A stretch of 37,718 nt of DNA from Streptacidiphilus neutrinimicus (GTDB lineage Bacteria > Actinomycetota > Actinomycetes > Streptomycetales > Streptomycetaceae), in contig NZ_BBPO01000044.1 in assembly GCF_000787815.1 (NCBI RefSeq), forward strand, positions 33,107 to 70,824, written 5' to 3'. The translations under genes and the position numbers were made by a program. The notes beneath the pieces are model-generated. The model had not been told where the DNA came from and searched no databases. It worked only from the letters and a program-made list of their open reading frames with translations. Shown in pieces: positions 24,665 to 33,994 of the stretch. Every line of letters begins with the position of its first letter. Positions within the stretch are counted from its first letter, which is position 1.

Positions 24665-26582
24665 CGAGCGCCTCCGAGATGACGGCGGCCAGCTGGGCGG
24701 CCTTGAACGGCATGCCGCTGACCTGCGTGAACGAGCGGGCGTCGACCAGGTACCTGGCCCGCAGCAGCATCGCGAGCTGCCCGAGGTTCATCTCCGGCAC
24801 CAGCACCCTGTCGTAGCGCCGCAGCAGCTCGCCGAGGTTGGCCGGGAAGGGGTTGAGGTAGCGCAGGTGGGCCTGGGCGACCCTGCCGCCCGCGGCGCGG
24901 GCGCGCCGCACGCCGGCGGCGATCGGCCCGAAGGTCGAGCCCCAGCCGAGCACCAGCAGCCCCGCGTCGCCGCCCGGGTCGTCCACGGCGAGGTCCGGGA
25001 CGCTGACGCCGTCGACCTTGGCCTGGCGGGTGCGGACCATGTGGTCGTGGTTGGCCGGGTCGTAGGAGATGTTCCCCGTCCCGTCCTGCTTCTCGATCCC
25101 GCCGATGCGGTGCTCCAGCCCTGGCGTGCCCGGCACCGCCCAGGGCCGCGCCAACGTCTGCGGGTCGCGCAGGTACGGCCAGAAGCCGCCCGAGCCGTCG
25201 GGGGCGTTGGGCTCGGTCGCGAACTCGACCCGCAGGTCCGGCAGCTCGGAGACCTCCGGGACGCGCCACGGCTCCGAGCCGTTGGCCAGGTACCCGTCGG
25301 ACAGCAGGAACACCGGCGTGCGATAGGCCAGCGCGATCCGCGCCGCCTCCAGCGCCATGGTGAAGCACTCCCCCGGCGAGGCGGGCGCCACGATCGGCAC
25401 CGGCGCCTCGCCGTTGCGCCCGAACATCGCCTGCAGCAGGTCCGCCTGCTCGGTCTTGGTCGGCAGGCCCGTCGACGGACCGCCGCGCTGGATGTCCACC
25501 ACCAGCAGCGGCAGCTCCAACGACACCGCCAGCCCGATCGTCTCGCTCTTGAGCGCGACGCCCGGCCCCGACGTCGTGGTCACGCCCAACGCGCCGCCGA
25601 AGGCCGCCCCGAGTGCCGCGCCGATCCCGGCGATCTCGTCCTCGGCCTGGAAGGTCCGCACGCCGAAGTTCTTGTGCTTCGACAGCTCGTGCAGGATGTC
25701 GGAGGCCGGGGTGATCGGATAGGAGCCCAGGAACAGCGGCAGACCCGACTGCCGCGAGGCCGCGATCAGCCCGTACGCCAGCGCCAGGTTGCCGGAGATG
25801 TTGCGGTAGCGCCCCGGCGCGAAGGCCCGCGCCGCCGGAGCCACCTCGTAGGAGACCGCGAACGACTCGGTGGTCTCGCCGTAGTTCCAGCCCGTCCGGA
25901 ACGCCAGCACGTTGGCCTCGGCGATCTCGGGTTTCTTCGCGAACTTGGCCCGCAGGAACGTCTCGGTGCCCTCGGTGGGCCGGTGGTACATCCAGGACAG
26001 CAGCCCGAGCGCGAACATGTTCTTGGCCCGCTCCGCGTCCTTGCGCGACAGCGAGGTCTCCTTCAGCGCCTCCACCGTCAGCGTGGTCAGCGCCACCGGG
26101 TGCACCCGGTACTCGGCCAGCGTTCCGTCGTCGAGGGGGTCCGCCTGCCAGCCCACCTTGGCCAGCGCGCGCTTGGTGAACTCGTCCGTGTTGACGATGA
26201 TCTCCGCGCCGCGCGGCAGGTCCGCCAGGTTCGCCTTGAGCGCGGCCGGGTTCATCGCGACCAGCACGTCCGGGGCGTCGCCCGGGGTGAGGATGTCGTG
26301 GTCGGCGAAGTGCAGCTGGAAGCTGGAGACGCCGGGCAGGGTGCCTGCCGGGGCCCGGATCTCGGCCGGGAAGTTCGGCAGCGTCGACAGGTCGTTGCCG
26401 AAGCCGGCCGTCTCGGAGGTGAAGCGGTCACCGGTCAGCTGCATACCGTCACCGGAGTCCCCGGCGAAGCGGATGACGACGCGGTCGAGCCGCCGCACCC
26501 GCTTGCCCCCATTGGCCGGCTCGGACTCCGGATCATGGGACTCGTCGAACGTGGAACCCGTCTCCTCGACCCTGCTGGTCAC
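24657..26582 (-). CDS. korA: 2-oxoacid:ferredoxin oxidoreductase, alpha (gamma-alpha fused) subunit
   Basis: 641 aa from the GTG at 26582. That start is preferred over the GTG at 26603 because AGGGAGG then lies 8 bp upstream. Residues about 35-210 are the gamma domain (RFAGDSGDGMQLTGDRF) and residues about 240-640 the alpha domain (GNLALAYGLIAASRQSG, YPITPASDILHELSKHK, TSGPGVALKSETIGLAVSLELPLLVVDIQRGGPSTGLPTKTEQ as successive motifs). The gamma-alpha fusion is normal for actinobacterial KorA. First gene of korAB. The 105-bp upstream gap contains the third copy of the ATATCTGAC-N6-TCAG motif, overlapping the stop codon of the response-regulator gene. Confidence 0.96.
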   Translation of the reverse strand: MTSRVEETGSTFDESHDPESEPANGGKRVRRLDRVVIRFAGDSGDGMQLTGDRFTSETAGFGNDLSTLPNFPAEIRAPAGTLPGVSSFQLHFADHDILTPGDAPDVLVAMNPAALKANLADLPRGAEIIVNTDEFTKRALAKVGWQADPLDDGTLAEYRVHPVALTTLTVEALKETSLSRKDAERAKNMFALGLLSWMYHRPTEGTETFLRAKFAKKPEIAEANVLAFRTGWNYGETTESFAVSYEVAPAARAFAPGRYRNISGNLALAYGLIAASRQSGLPLFLGSYPITPASDILHELSKHKNFGVRTFQAEDEIAGIGAALGAAFGGALGVTTTSGPGVALKSETIGLAVSLELPLLVVDIQRGGPSTGLPTKTEQADLLQAMFGRNGEAPVPIVAPASPGECFTMALEAARIALAYRTPVFLLSDGYLANGSEPWRVPEVSELPDLRVEFATEPNAPDGSGGFWPYLRDPQTLARPWAVPGTPGLEHRIGGIEKQDGTGNISYDPANHDHMVRTRQAKVDGVSVPDLAVDDPGGDAGLLVLGWGSTFGPIAAGVRRARAAGGRVAQAHLRYLNPFPANLGELLRRYDRVLVPEMNLGQLAMLLRARYLVDARSFTQVSGMPFKAAQLAAVISEALDD

Positions 26583-26672
26583 GACGTGGGCCTCCCTCGT
26601 CACCGATGGTGGTGCTCCGCGTAAAAGATCCTATGCCCGTCAAGGTGCCTGGCGGTGGATCCCGAGGACACG

Positions 26673-26691
26673 ATATCTGACGGTCAATCAG
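26673..26691. promoter_or_regulatory. ATATCTGAC-N6-TCAG motif, copy 3, upstream of korA
   Basis: ATATCTGAC, six bases, TCAG on the plus strand. The long arm is identical to the copies at 11123 and 12053, but the palindrome is weaker (CTGA/TCAG only). It lies 91 bp upstream of the korA start and reaches into the stop codon of the preceding response-regulator gene. Confidence 0.4.
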
Positions 26692-27377
26692 GAATTGAGA
26701 TAGGTCAGCACCGCCAGCACCCGGCGGTGGTCCTCCGGGCTCTGGCCCAGGCCCAGCTTCGCGAAGATGTTGCTGACGTGCTTCTCCACGGCGCCGTCGG
26801 AGACCACCAGCTGACGCGCCACGGCCGCGTTGCTGCGGCCCTCGGCCATCAGGCCTAGGACCTCCCGCTCCCGCGGCGTCAGATCGGCCAGCACGTCCCG
26901 CTTGCGGCTGCGGCCCAGCAGCTGCGCGACCACCTCCGGGTCCAGCGCGGTGCCGCCGGCGGCGACGCGGGAGACCGCGTCCACGAACTCGCGCACCTCC
27001 GCCACCCGGTCCTTCAGCAGGTAGCCGACCCCGCGGGTCGAGCCCGCCAGCAGCTCCGCGGCGTAGCGCTCCTCCACGTACTGCGACAGCACCAGGGTGC
27101 CCACGCCGGGGTGCCGCTCACGCAGGGCGATGCAGGCGCGCACGCCCTCGTCGGTGTGGGTCGGCGGCATCCGCACGTCCGCCACCACCACGTCCGGTGC
27201 GCCCTCCGCGGACGCCGCCAGCCCGTCGACCAGCGCCAGCAGCGCCTCACCGTCCTCCACGGCGCCGACGACCGCGAGACCGCGGTCGGTCAGCAAGCGG
27301 GTCAGACCCTCGCGCAGCAGCACGGAGTCCTCGGCTATCACGACACGCAGCGGCACGGGCGGGAGCGGCATGGTCAC
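26688..27377 (-). CDS. NarL/FixJ-type response regulator, no adjacent kinase
   Basis: 229 aa. Receiver domain with acidic pocket (IAEDSVL), phospho-acceptor Asp67 ([10 protein letters not shown]), and the conserved Lys of LLKDRV. LuxR-type helix-turn-helix at about 165-212 ([35 protein letters not shown]). The start is either the GTG at 27377 or the ATG at 27371; TAGCAT 6 bp before the ATG would allow a leaderless mRNA. No sensor kinase lies on either side, which is unusual for this sub-type. It follows the polyprenyl synthase by 10 bp, so the two may be co-transcribed. Confidence 0.94.
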   Translation of the reverse strand: MTMPLPPVPLRVVIAEDSVLLREGLTRLLTDRGLAVVGAVEDGEALLALVDGLAASAEGAPDVVVADVRMPPTHTDEGVRACIALRERHPGVGTLVLSQYVEERYAAELLAGSTRGVGYLLKDRVAEVREFVDAVSRVAAGGTALDPEVVAQLLGRSRKRDVLADLTPREREVLGLMAEGRSNAAVARQLVVSDGAVEKHVSNIFAKLGLGQSPEDHRRVLAVLTYLNS

Positions 27378-27387
27378 ATGCTAGCGA

Positions 27388-28398
27388 TCACATCGTGCGC
27401 AGAGCGACCGCGTCGCACAGGCCCTCCAGGGCCGTCTTGGCCGAGCAGTCCGGCAGCGGACGCAGCAGCGCGCGGGCCTCCTCGGACCAGCGCAGCGTCT
27501 CCTCCCGCGCCCGCGCCAGCGCCGGGTGGGCGCGCAGCAGGCGCAGCGCCTCGGCGTGCAGCTCGTCGTCCTCGATCGGCCCGGCGGTCAGCTCGCGCAG
27601 CCGCAGGTCGCCCGGGACGGACGGGTCCGGCTCGGCGGCGCGCAGCAGCAGCACCGGCAGCGTGGGGACGCCCTCGCGCAGGTCCGTGCCGGGCGTCTTG
27701 CCCGACTCCTGGCTGTCGCTGGCGATGTCCAGCACGTCGTCGGCCAGCTGGAAGGCGATGCCGATGCGCTCGCCGTACTGGGTCAGTATGTCGCAGACGT
27801 ACTCGTCGGCCCCGGCCAGCAGCGCGCCGAGGCGGCAGGAGACGGCGATCAGTGAGCCGGTCTTGCCCGAGAGCACGTCCAGGTAGTGCCGGACCGGGTC
27901 GTCCTCGGGGCCGGGACCGGCCGTCTCCAGGATCTGGCCGGTGACCAGGCGCTCGAACGCCTGCGACTGCAGCCGCACCGCCTCCGGGCCCAGGTCGGCC
28001 AGGATCTGCGACGCGCGCGAGAAGAGGAAGTCCCCGGTGAGGATGGCGACGGAGTTGTCCCAGCGGGCGTTGGCGCTGACCGCGCCGCGGCGCATGGACG
28101 CCTCGTCCATCACGTCGTCGTGGTAGAGCGTGGCCAGATGGGTCAGCTCGACCACCACCGAGGCCGGGACCACGCCCGGCGCGTTCGCGTCGCCGAACTG
28201 GGCGGCGAGGATCGCCAGCAGCGGGCGGAACCGCTTGCCGCCCGCGTGGAGCAGATGCTGTGCGCCGACTGTGATGAACGGCACGTCGCTCTTGGTCGCC
28301 TCGGCCAGTGCCTGTTCGACGGCGGAGAGCCCGAGGCGGACGTCGGTCTCCAGTGCCTGGTCCTGCACGCTCAGCCCGAAGGGCCCCACGACGGTCAC
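27388..28398 (-). CDS. Long-chain polyprenyl diphosphate synthase
   Basis: 336 aa from the GTG at 28398, preferred because AAGGAG lies 8 bp upstream; a GTG at 28407 overlaps that site. Trans-type prenyltransferase with GGKRFRP (53-59), first aspartate-rich motif DDVMD (94-98), GKT (178-180) and second motif DDVLD (220-224). Small residues (Ala89, Thr90) ahead of the first motif are typical of long-chain enzymes. Lying between the nuo operon and korAB, it probably makes the C40-C45 side chain of menaquinone; chain length is inferred, not seen. Confidence 0.94.
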   Translation of the reverse strand: MTVVGPFGLSVQDQALETDVRLGLSAVEQALAEATKSDVPFITVGAQHLLHAGGKRFRPLLAILAAQFGDANAPGVVPASVVVELTHLATLYHDDVMDEASMRRGAVSANARWDNSVAILTGDFLFSRASQILADLGPEAVRLQSQAFERLVTGQILETAGPGPEDDPVRHYLDVLSGKTGSLIAVSCRLGALLAGADEYVCDILTQYGERIGIAFQLADDVLDIASDSQESGKTPGTDLREGVPTLPVLLLRAAEPDPSVPGDLRLRELTAGPIEDDELHAEALRLLRAHPALARAREETLRWSEEARALLRPLPDCSAKTALEGLCDAVALRTM

Positions 28399-28454
28399 CG
28401 GGAACACTCCTTGCGCTGGTCGGGTGGGGGTGGCTGGTAAGAGCCACCAAGGGC

Positions 28455-28460
28455 AGCGTA
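28455..28460 (-). promoter_or_regulatory. Possible -10 box of the polyprenyl synthase gene
   Basis: TACGCT on the minus strand, 56 bp before the start codon, fits the TAnnnT pattern. No good -35 is visible at the right distance, so this is tentative. Confidence 0.3.
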
Positions 28461-28483
28461 TCCGGTCGGCTGTCGATCACCGA

Positions 28484-28520
28484 GCGCGCCCGGCCCACTG
28501 TCACAGCGGGCCGGGCGCGC
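28484..28520 (-). terminator. Terminator of the nuo operon
   Basis: Perfect 13-bp stem GCGCGCCCGGCCC/GGGCCGGGCGCGC with an 11-nt loop, 30 bp after the nuoN stop codon. It separates the nuo operon from the polyprenyl synthase gene. Confidence 0.82.
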
Positions 28521-28550
28521 ACCAGGGTTGTTCCGGCGTTCCCGGACCTT

Positions 28551-30179
28551 TCACCGTACGAAGAGTGACGCCTGGTTCGCGAGATGCAGGAAGTACTCCG
28601 GCGCCACGCCGAGCACCACGGTGACCACCGCGCCGAGCCCGATCGCCGCGCCCGTCAGCGGGCTCGGCACGGCGACGGTCGGCCCGTCGGCGCGCGGGTC
28701 CGAGAAGAACATCAGCACGATGACCCTGATGTAGAAGAACGCCGCCACCGCCGAGGACAGCACACCGACGATGACCAGCGCCGTCCCCCCGCTGCCCGAC
28801 GCGGCCTGGAACACCGCGAACTTCCCGGTGAAGCCGCTCGTCAGGGGGATGCCCGCGAAGGCCAGCAGAAAGAGCGCGAAGACCGCCGCCAGCAGCGGCG
28901 ACCGCCGCCCGAGCCCGGCCCAGCGCGACAGGTGCGTCGCCTCCCCGTCCGCGTCGCGCACCAGGGTGACCACGGCGAACGCGCCGAGCGTCACGAAGGA
29001 GTACGCGGCCAGGTAGAACATCACCGCGCCGAGGCCGCTGCGGTCCAGCGCGATCACGCCGGTCAGGATGAACCCGGCGTGGGCCACGGACGAGTAGGCC
29101 AGCAGGCGCTTCACGTCCGTCTGGGTCACCGCGATGATCGCGCCCGCGACCATGGTCAGGATCGCCACGCCCCACAGCACCGGCCGCCAGTCCCAGGACA
29201 GGCCGGGGAAGGCGACGTAGAGCAGCCGGAGCATCGCCCCGAAGGCGGCCACCTTGGTCGCCGAGGCCATGAAGCCGGTGACCGGCGTCGGGGCGCCCTG
29301 GTAGACGTCCGGCGTCCACATGTGGAAGGGGACCGCGCCGACCTTGAACAGCAGGCCCACGCCCAGCATCGCCAGGCCGATCAGCAGCAGCACGTCGTTG
29401 CCGGTGGTCTGCGCCAGCGCCGGCGTGATCGTCGCCCTGCCCTCGACCACGTCGGCGATCCGGCTCAGCTGCACCGAGCCCGCGTAGCCGTAGACCAGCG
29501 CGAGGCCGAACAGGAAGAAGGCGGACGAGAACGCGCCGAGCAGGAAGTACTTGACCGCCGCCTCCTGCGACAGCAGCCGACGGCGGCGTGCCAGCGCGCA
29601 GATCAGGTAGAGCGGCAGGGAGAAGACCTCCAGCGCCACGAACATCGTCAGCAGGTCCGAGGCGGCCGGGAAGAGCAGCATGCCGCCCACCGCGAACATC
29701 GTCAGCGGGTAGACCTCGGTGGTCGCGTGACCGGACGTCGCCGCCCGTCGCTCCGCGTCGCTGCCGGGCACCGCCGCGGCCTCCGGCGCGAACGCGTCCA
29801 CCGAGGCGCCCGTCGACGAGCGCGGCTCAAGCCGCCGCTCGGCGAACTGGAGCACGGCGACGACCGCCACGAGTGTGATCACGCCCTGCAGGAACAGCGA
29901 CGGGCCGTCGACCGCGACCGCGCCCATCGCGGCCAGGTCCGCCTTGTTCGTGGCGTAGCCGTCCACCGCCAGGTAGAGGATCAGCCCGAACGAGGCCGCC
30001 AGGCCCGCCAGCGCGATGCCGATCTGCGCCGTGTAGCGGTGCCGGCGCGGCACGAAGGCCTCGGCGAGGACGCCGACCAGCGCCGCGCCGAAGACCGCCA
30101 GCATGGGCGACAGCTGCAGGTACTCGATGTGCGGCGCGGGGATCGGGGGAATCGCCGCCGCCAGCGTCATGCCGGTCAC
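28551..30179 (-). CDS. nuoN: NADH-quinone oxidoreductase subunit N
   Basis: 542 aa, last gene of the operon. Antiporter-like membrane subunit with about 14 helices: FVALEVFSLPLYLICAL, SQEAAVKYFLLGAFSSAFFLFGLALVYG, VGAVPFHMWTPDVYQGAPTPVTGFMASATKVAAF, KRLLAYSSVAHAGFILTG (each a conserved proton-channel element with Glu or Lys residues). It forms one of the three proton-pumping modules of complex I. The GTG start overlaps the nuoM stop (GTGA). A polar insertion around residues 125-155 lies between helices 4 and 5. Confidence 0.97.
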   Translation of the reverse strand: MTGMTLAAAIPPIPAPHIEYLQLSPMLAVFGAALVGVLAEAFVPRRHRYTAQIGIALAGLAASFGLILYLAVDGYATNKADLAAMGAVAVDGPSLFLQGVITLVAVVAVLQFAERRLEPRSSTGASVDAFAPEAAAVPGSDAERRAATSGHATTEVYPLTMFAVGGMLLFPAASDLLTMFVALEVFSLPLYLICALARRRRLLSQEAAVKYFLLGAFSSAFFLFGLALVYGYAGSVQLSRIADVVEGRATITPALAQTTGNDVLLLIGLAMLGVGLLFKVGAVPFHMWTPDVYQGAPTPVTGFMASATKVAAFGAMLRLLYVAFPGLSWDWRPVLWGVAILTMVAGAIIAVTQTDVKRLLAYSSVAHAGFILTGVIALDRSGLGAVMFYLAAYSFVTLGAFAVVTLVRDADGEATHLSRWAGLGRRSPLLAAVFALFLLAFAGIPLTSGFTGKFAVFQAASGSGGTALVIVGVLSSAVAAFFYIRVIVLMFFSDPRADGPTVAVPSPLTGAAIGLGAVVTVVLGVAPEYFLHLANQASLFVR

Positions 30180-31780
30180 TGGCCGCCTCCGGTGGTGGTC
30201 GTCGTAGCAGCGTTGATGTGCGGCGCCGGGTCGCTCTGCCCCATCTGGGAGAGCGTCTGGTTCACCGACGGGTTGACGATGTCGGCGACCGGCTTCGGGT
30301 AGACGCCCAGCACCAGCAGCAGCGCGATCAGCGGGGCGACGACCACCAGCTCACGGGCCTTCAGGTCGCCCACGCCCTCGTTGCCGGGCTTGACCGGGCC
30401 GGTCATGGTGCGCTGGTAGAGCACCAGCACGTACAGCGCGGCCAGCACGATGCCCGCCGTGGCGACGATGCCGAGCGCCGGATAGCGCTCGAAGGTGCCG
30501 ACCAGGACCAGGAACTCGCTGACGAACGGGCCGAGACCCGGCAGCGACAGGATCGCCAGCCCGCCCACCAGGAAGGTGCCGGCCAGGACCGGTGCGACCT
30601 TCTGCACGCCGCCGTAGTCGGAGATGAGCCGGCTGCCGCGACGCGACATCAGGAAGCCCGCCACCAGCAGCCAGGCGGCCGTGGAGACGCCGTGGTTCAC
30701 CATGTACAGCTCGGCGCCCGACTGGCCCTGGCTGGTCAGCGCGAAGATGCCGAGGATGATGAAGCCGAAGTGCGAGATCGACGCGTAGGCGACCAGCCGC
30801 TTGATGTCCTTCTGGCCCACCGCCAGAAGCGCCCCGTAAAGGATGCCGATCACGGAGAGCACCAGGATCGCCGGCGCGAAGGTCTTGCTCGCCTGCGGGA
30901 ACAGCTGCAGGCAGAAGCGGAGCATCGCGAAGGTGCCGACCTTGTCGACGACCGCGGTGATCAGCACCGCGACGCCCGGCGTGGCCTCGCCCATGGCGTT
31001 CGGCAGCCAGGTGTGCAGCGGCCACAGCGGCGCCTTCACCGCGAAGGCGAACATGAAGCCCAGGAAGAGGGCGTTCTCCGCCGTCGAGGAGAAGTGCAGC
31101 GAGCCGTTCTGCAGCGCGGTCGTGATGGAGACCAGGTCGAAGGTGTGGGTGATGGTGTAGAGGCCGATCACCGCCGCCAGCATGACCAGGCCGCCCAGCA
31201 GGTTGTAGAGCAGGAACTTGACGGCCGCGTAGCTGCGCTGCCGCGCGTCCTCACCCTTGGTCCGGTCCCCGAAGCCGCCGATGAGGAAGTACATCGGGAT
31301 CAGCATGGCTTCGAAGAAGACGTAGAACAGGAAGACGTCGGTGGCCTCGAAGGCGATCACCACCATCGCCTCGACCGCCAGGATCAGGGCGAAGAAGCCC
31401 TGGGTGCGGCGGTTGCGCTCGAAGGTCCCCGAGTCGTCGACGACCGGGTCGGCGTCGTGCCAGGAGGCCAGCATCACGAACGGCACCAGCACGCCCGTCA
31501 GCAGGATCAGCACCACCCCGAGGCCGTCGACGCCCAGGCTGTAGCTGATGCCGAACTGCGGGATCCAGCTGTGGTGCTCGGTCATCTGGTAGCGCGCCCC
31601 GTGCGGCTGGAACCGGGCGGCGACGACGCAGGCCAGGACGAGCGTCCCGAGCGAGAAGAGCAGCGGGACGACCTTGTTGCGGTCGCGACTGCGGGTGTTG
31701 GTGGCCGGCGGCAGCGCGGCGGTGAGGACCGCGCCGACGGCCGGCAGCGCGGCGGCGACTGTCAGAATCGGAAAGCTCAT
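30176..31780 (-). CDS. nuoM: NADH-quinone oxidoreductase subunit M
   Basis: 534 aa from the ATG at 31780 (MSFPILTV), which shares one base with the nuoL stop (TGATG). The open frame extends far upstream, but only as a shadow of nuoL. Antiporter-like proton-pumping subunit: SLGVDGLGVVLILLTG, FEATDVFLFYVFFEAMLIPMYFLIG, AFAVKAPLWPLHTWLPNAMGEATPGVAVLITAVVDKVGTF, KRLVAYASISHFGFIILG carry the conserved Glu/Lys residues. It ends with a Thr/Gly-rich tail. Confidence 0.97.
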   Translation of the reverse strand: MSFPILTVAAALPAVGAVLTAALPPATNTRSRDRNKVVPLLFSLGTLVLACVVAARFQPHGARYQMTEHHSWIPQFGISYSLGVDGLGVVLILLTGVLVPFVMLASWHDADPVVDDSGTFERNRRTQGFFALILAVEAMVVIAFEATDVFLFYVFFEAMLIPMYFLIGGFGDRTKGEDARQRSYAAVKFLLYNLLGGLVMLAAVIGLYTITHTFDLVSITTALQNGSLHFSSTAENALFLGFMFAFAVKAPLWPLHTWLPNAMGEATPGVAVLITAVVDKVGTFAMLRFCLQLFPQASKTFAPAILVLSVIGILYGALLAVGQKDIKRLVAYASISHFGFIILGIFALTSQGQSGAELYMVNHGVSTAAWLLVAGFLMSRRGSRLISDYGGVQKVAPVLAGTFLVGGLAILSLPGLGPFVSEFLVLVGTFERYPALGIVATAGIVLAALYVLVLYQRTMTGPVKPGNEGVGDLKARELVVVAPLIALLLVLGVYPKPVADIVNPSVNQTLSQMGQSDPAPHINAATTTTTGGGQ

Positions 31781-33675
31781 CAGACGGCCCTCATCAGGAG
31801 CGTGGTGGCGGCCAGCACCAGCGCGCCGCCGAACATCGACAGGGCGTAGGAGCGGACATAACCGTTCTGGACCTTGCGCACCCGGCCGGAGGTCCCGCCG
31901 ATCAGCGCGGCGATGCCGTTGACCAGCCCGTCCAGGCCCTTGCCCTCGAGGTAGACCAGGAAGCGGGTCAGGTGCGAGCCGCCGCTGACCAGGACGACGT
32001 GGTTGAAGTCGTCCTGCAGCAGGTCCCGGCGGGCGGCCCGGGTGAGCAGCGAGCCGAGCGGCGGCACCGCAGGGACCGGCCTGCGGCCGTACATCATCCA
32101 GGCGACGCCGACGCCGAGCAGCAGGACGACCGTCGTGCAGACGGTCACGGTCGTCGTGCTCAGCGGCGAGTGGCCCTCCTGGTACCCCGTCACCGGGCTC
32201 AGCCAGTGGACGAAGGAGGAGTTGATGCTGAACAGCCCGCCGAGGAACACCGAGCCGAAGGCCAGGATCACCATCGGGGCGCCCATGACGGCCGGGGACT
32301 CGTGCGGGTGGGGGTCGTGGCCGTCGGCGTCGGGGACCCAGCGCTTCTCGCCGAAGAAGGTCATCAGCATGACGCGGGTCATGTAGAAGGCGGTCACGGC
32401 CGCGCCGACCAACGTGCAGGTGCCGAGGATCCAGCCCTCCGTCCCGCCGTGGCCGAAGGCCGCCTCGATGATCTTGTCCTTGGAGAAGAAGCCGGACAGT
32501 CCCGGGAAGCCAATGATGGCGAGGTACCCGAGGCCGAAGGTCACGAAGGTCAGCGGCATGTACTTCCGCAGGCCGCCGTACTTCCGCATGTCCACCTCGT
32601 CGTTCATGCCGTGCATGACCGAACCGGCGCCGAGGAAGAGACCGGCCTTGAAGAAGCCGTGGGTGACCAGGTGCATGATCGCGAAGACGTAGCCGATCGG
32701 GCCGAGGCCCGCCGCCAGCACCATGTAGCCGATCTGCGACATGGTCGAGCCGGCCAGCGCCTTCTTGATGTCGTCCTTGGCGCAACCGACGATCGCACCG
32801 AAGAGCAGCGTCACCGCGCCGACCACCACCGTGGCCAGCTGCGCCGTGGGCGCCAGGTTGAAGATGGCCGAGGAGCGGGTGATCAGGTAGACGCCGGCGG
32901 TCACCATCGTCGCCGCGTGGATCAGGGCCGAGACCGGGGTCGGGCCCTCCATCGCGTCGCCGAGCCAGGACTGGAGCGGCACCTGCGCCGACTTGCCGCA
33001 GGCCGCCAGCAGCAGCATCAGCCCGATGCCGGTCAGCGTCGCCTGCGTCGCCTGCGAGGCGTGCGCGAAGACGGGCGTGAAGGCGAAGGTCCCGAAGGTG
33101 GTGAACATCAGCATGACCGCGATGGACAGGCCGACGTCGCCGACGCGGTTGACCAGGAACGCCTTCTTGGCCGCCGTGGCCGCGCTCGGCTTGTGCTGCC
33201 AGAAGCCGATCAGCAGGTAGGACGCGAGACCCACGCCCTCCCAGCCGACATACAGCAGCAGGTAGTTGTCGGCCAGCACCAGCAGCAGCATGGCCGCGAG
33301 GAAGAGGTTCAGGTAGCCGAAGAACCGGCGGCGCTTCTGGTCGTGCGCCATGTACCCGACCGAGTACAGGTGGATCAGCGAGCCGACGCCCGTGATCAGC
33401 AGCACGAACGTCATCGACAGCTGGTCCAGCTGGAACCCGACGTCGGCCTGGAAGCCGTTCACCGGGATCCAGGTGTACAGGGTGACGTGGACCGGCCGGT
33501 CGGCGGTCGAGCGTCCCAGCATCGAGAAGAACAGCGCGAGCCCCACGCCGAAGGAGGCGAAGGCGAGGAGCGTGCCGAGCCAGTGCCCGACGCGATCCAG
33601 GCGGCGCCCGCCGCAGAGCAGCAGAGCCGCTCCCAGCAGCGGAACCGCGACCAGTACGGGGATGAGATTGTCCAC
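31780..33675 (-). CDS. nuoL: NADH-quinone oxidoreductase subunit L
   Basis: 631 aa from a GTG; GGAGG lies 10 bp upstream. Distal antiporter-like subunit of complex [101 protein letters not shown]. The C-terminus contains the long lateral helix region that spans the membrane arm and a final membrane anchor. Normal length for the family. Confidence 0.97.
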   Translation of the reverse strand: MDNLIPVLVAVPLLGAALLLCGGRRLDRVGHWLGTLLAFASFGVGLALFFSMLGRSTADRPVHVTLYTWIPVNGFQADVGFQLDQLSMTFVLLITGVGSLIHLYSVGYMAHDQKRRRFFGYLNLFLAAMLLLVLADNYLLLYVGWEGVGLASYLLIGFWQHKPSAATAAKKAFLVNRVGDVGLSIAVMLMFTTFGTFAFTPVFAHASQATQATLTGIGLMLLLAACGKSAQVPLQSWLGDAMEGPTPVSALIHAATMVTAGVYLITRSSAIFNLAPTAQLATVVVGAVTLLFGAIVGCAKDDIKKALAGSTMSQIGYMVLAAGLGPIGYVFAIMHLVTHGFFKAGLFLGAGSVMHGMNDEVDMRKYGGLRKYMPLTFVTFGLGYLAIIGFPGLSGFFSKDKIIEAAFGHGGTEGWILGTCTLVGAAVTAFYMTRVMLMTFFGEKRWVPDADGHDPHPHESPAVMGAPMVILAFGSVFLGGLFSINSSFVHWLSPVTGYQEGHSPLSTTTVTVCTTVVLLLGVGVAWMMYGRRPVPAVPPLGSLLTRAARRDLLQDDFNHVVLVSGGSHLTRFLVYLEGKGLDGLVNGIAALIGGTSGRVRKVQNGYVRSYALSMFGGALVLAATTLLMRAV

Positions 33676-33694
33676 TGTCGTGTCGCCTCCGCCG

Positions 33695-33994
33695 CTACAG
33701 CTTCATGAGGTTGGTGTCGTCGACCGAGGCCGAGTGACGGGTGCGGAAGACACTCACGATGATGGCCAGACCGACGACCACCTCGGCCGCCGCGACCACC
33801 ATGGTGAAGAAGGCGATGATCTGCCCGTCCAGGTTGCCGTGCAGCCGGGAGAAGGTGACCAGGGCCAGGTTGCAGGCGTTGAGCATCAGCTCGACGCACA
33901 TGAACAGCACGATCGCGTTGCGCCGCACCAGTACGCCGACGGCGCCGATCGTGAACAGCAGCGCCGCCAGATACAGGTAGTTGACGGGGTTCAC
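33695..33994 (-). CDS. nuoK: NADH-quinone oxidoreductase subunit K
   Basis: 99 aa, three membrane helices. The GTG start overlaps the nuoJ stop by 4 bp. The helix-2 and helix-3 acidic residues of the proton path are visible in [15 protein letters not shown] and [15 protein letters not shown]. Confidence 0.97.
   Translation of the reverse strand: MNPVNYLYLAALLFTIGAVGVLVRRNAIVLFMCVELMLNACNLALVTFSRLHGNLDGQIIAFFTMVVAAAEVVVGLAIIVSVFRTRHSASVDDTNLMKL

Noticed and set aside
24597-26624. 675-aa plus-strand open frame over korA
   Set aside because: Shadow frame; korA on the minus strand has complete family motifs.
31781-32785. Extended upstream frame of nuoM
   Set aside because: Out-of-frame translation of nuoL; nuoM begins at the ATG overlapping the nuoL stop.
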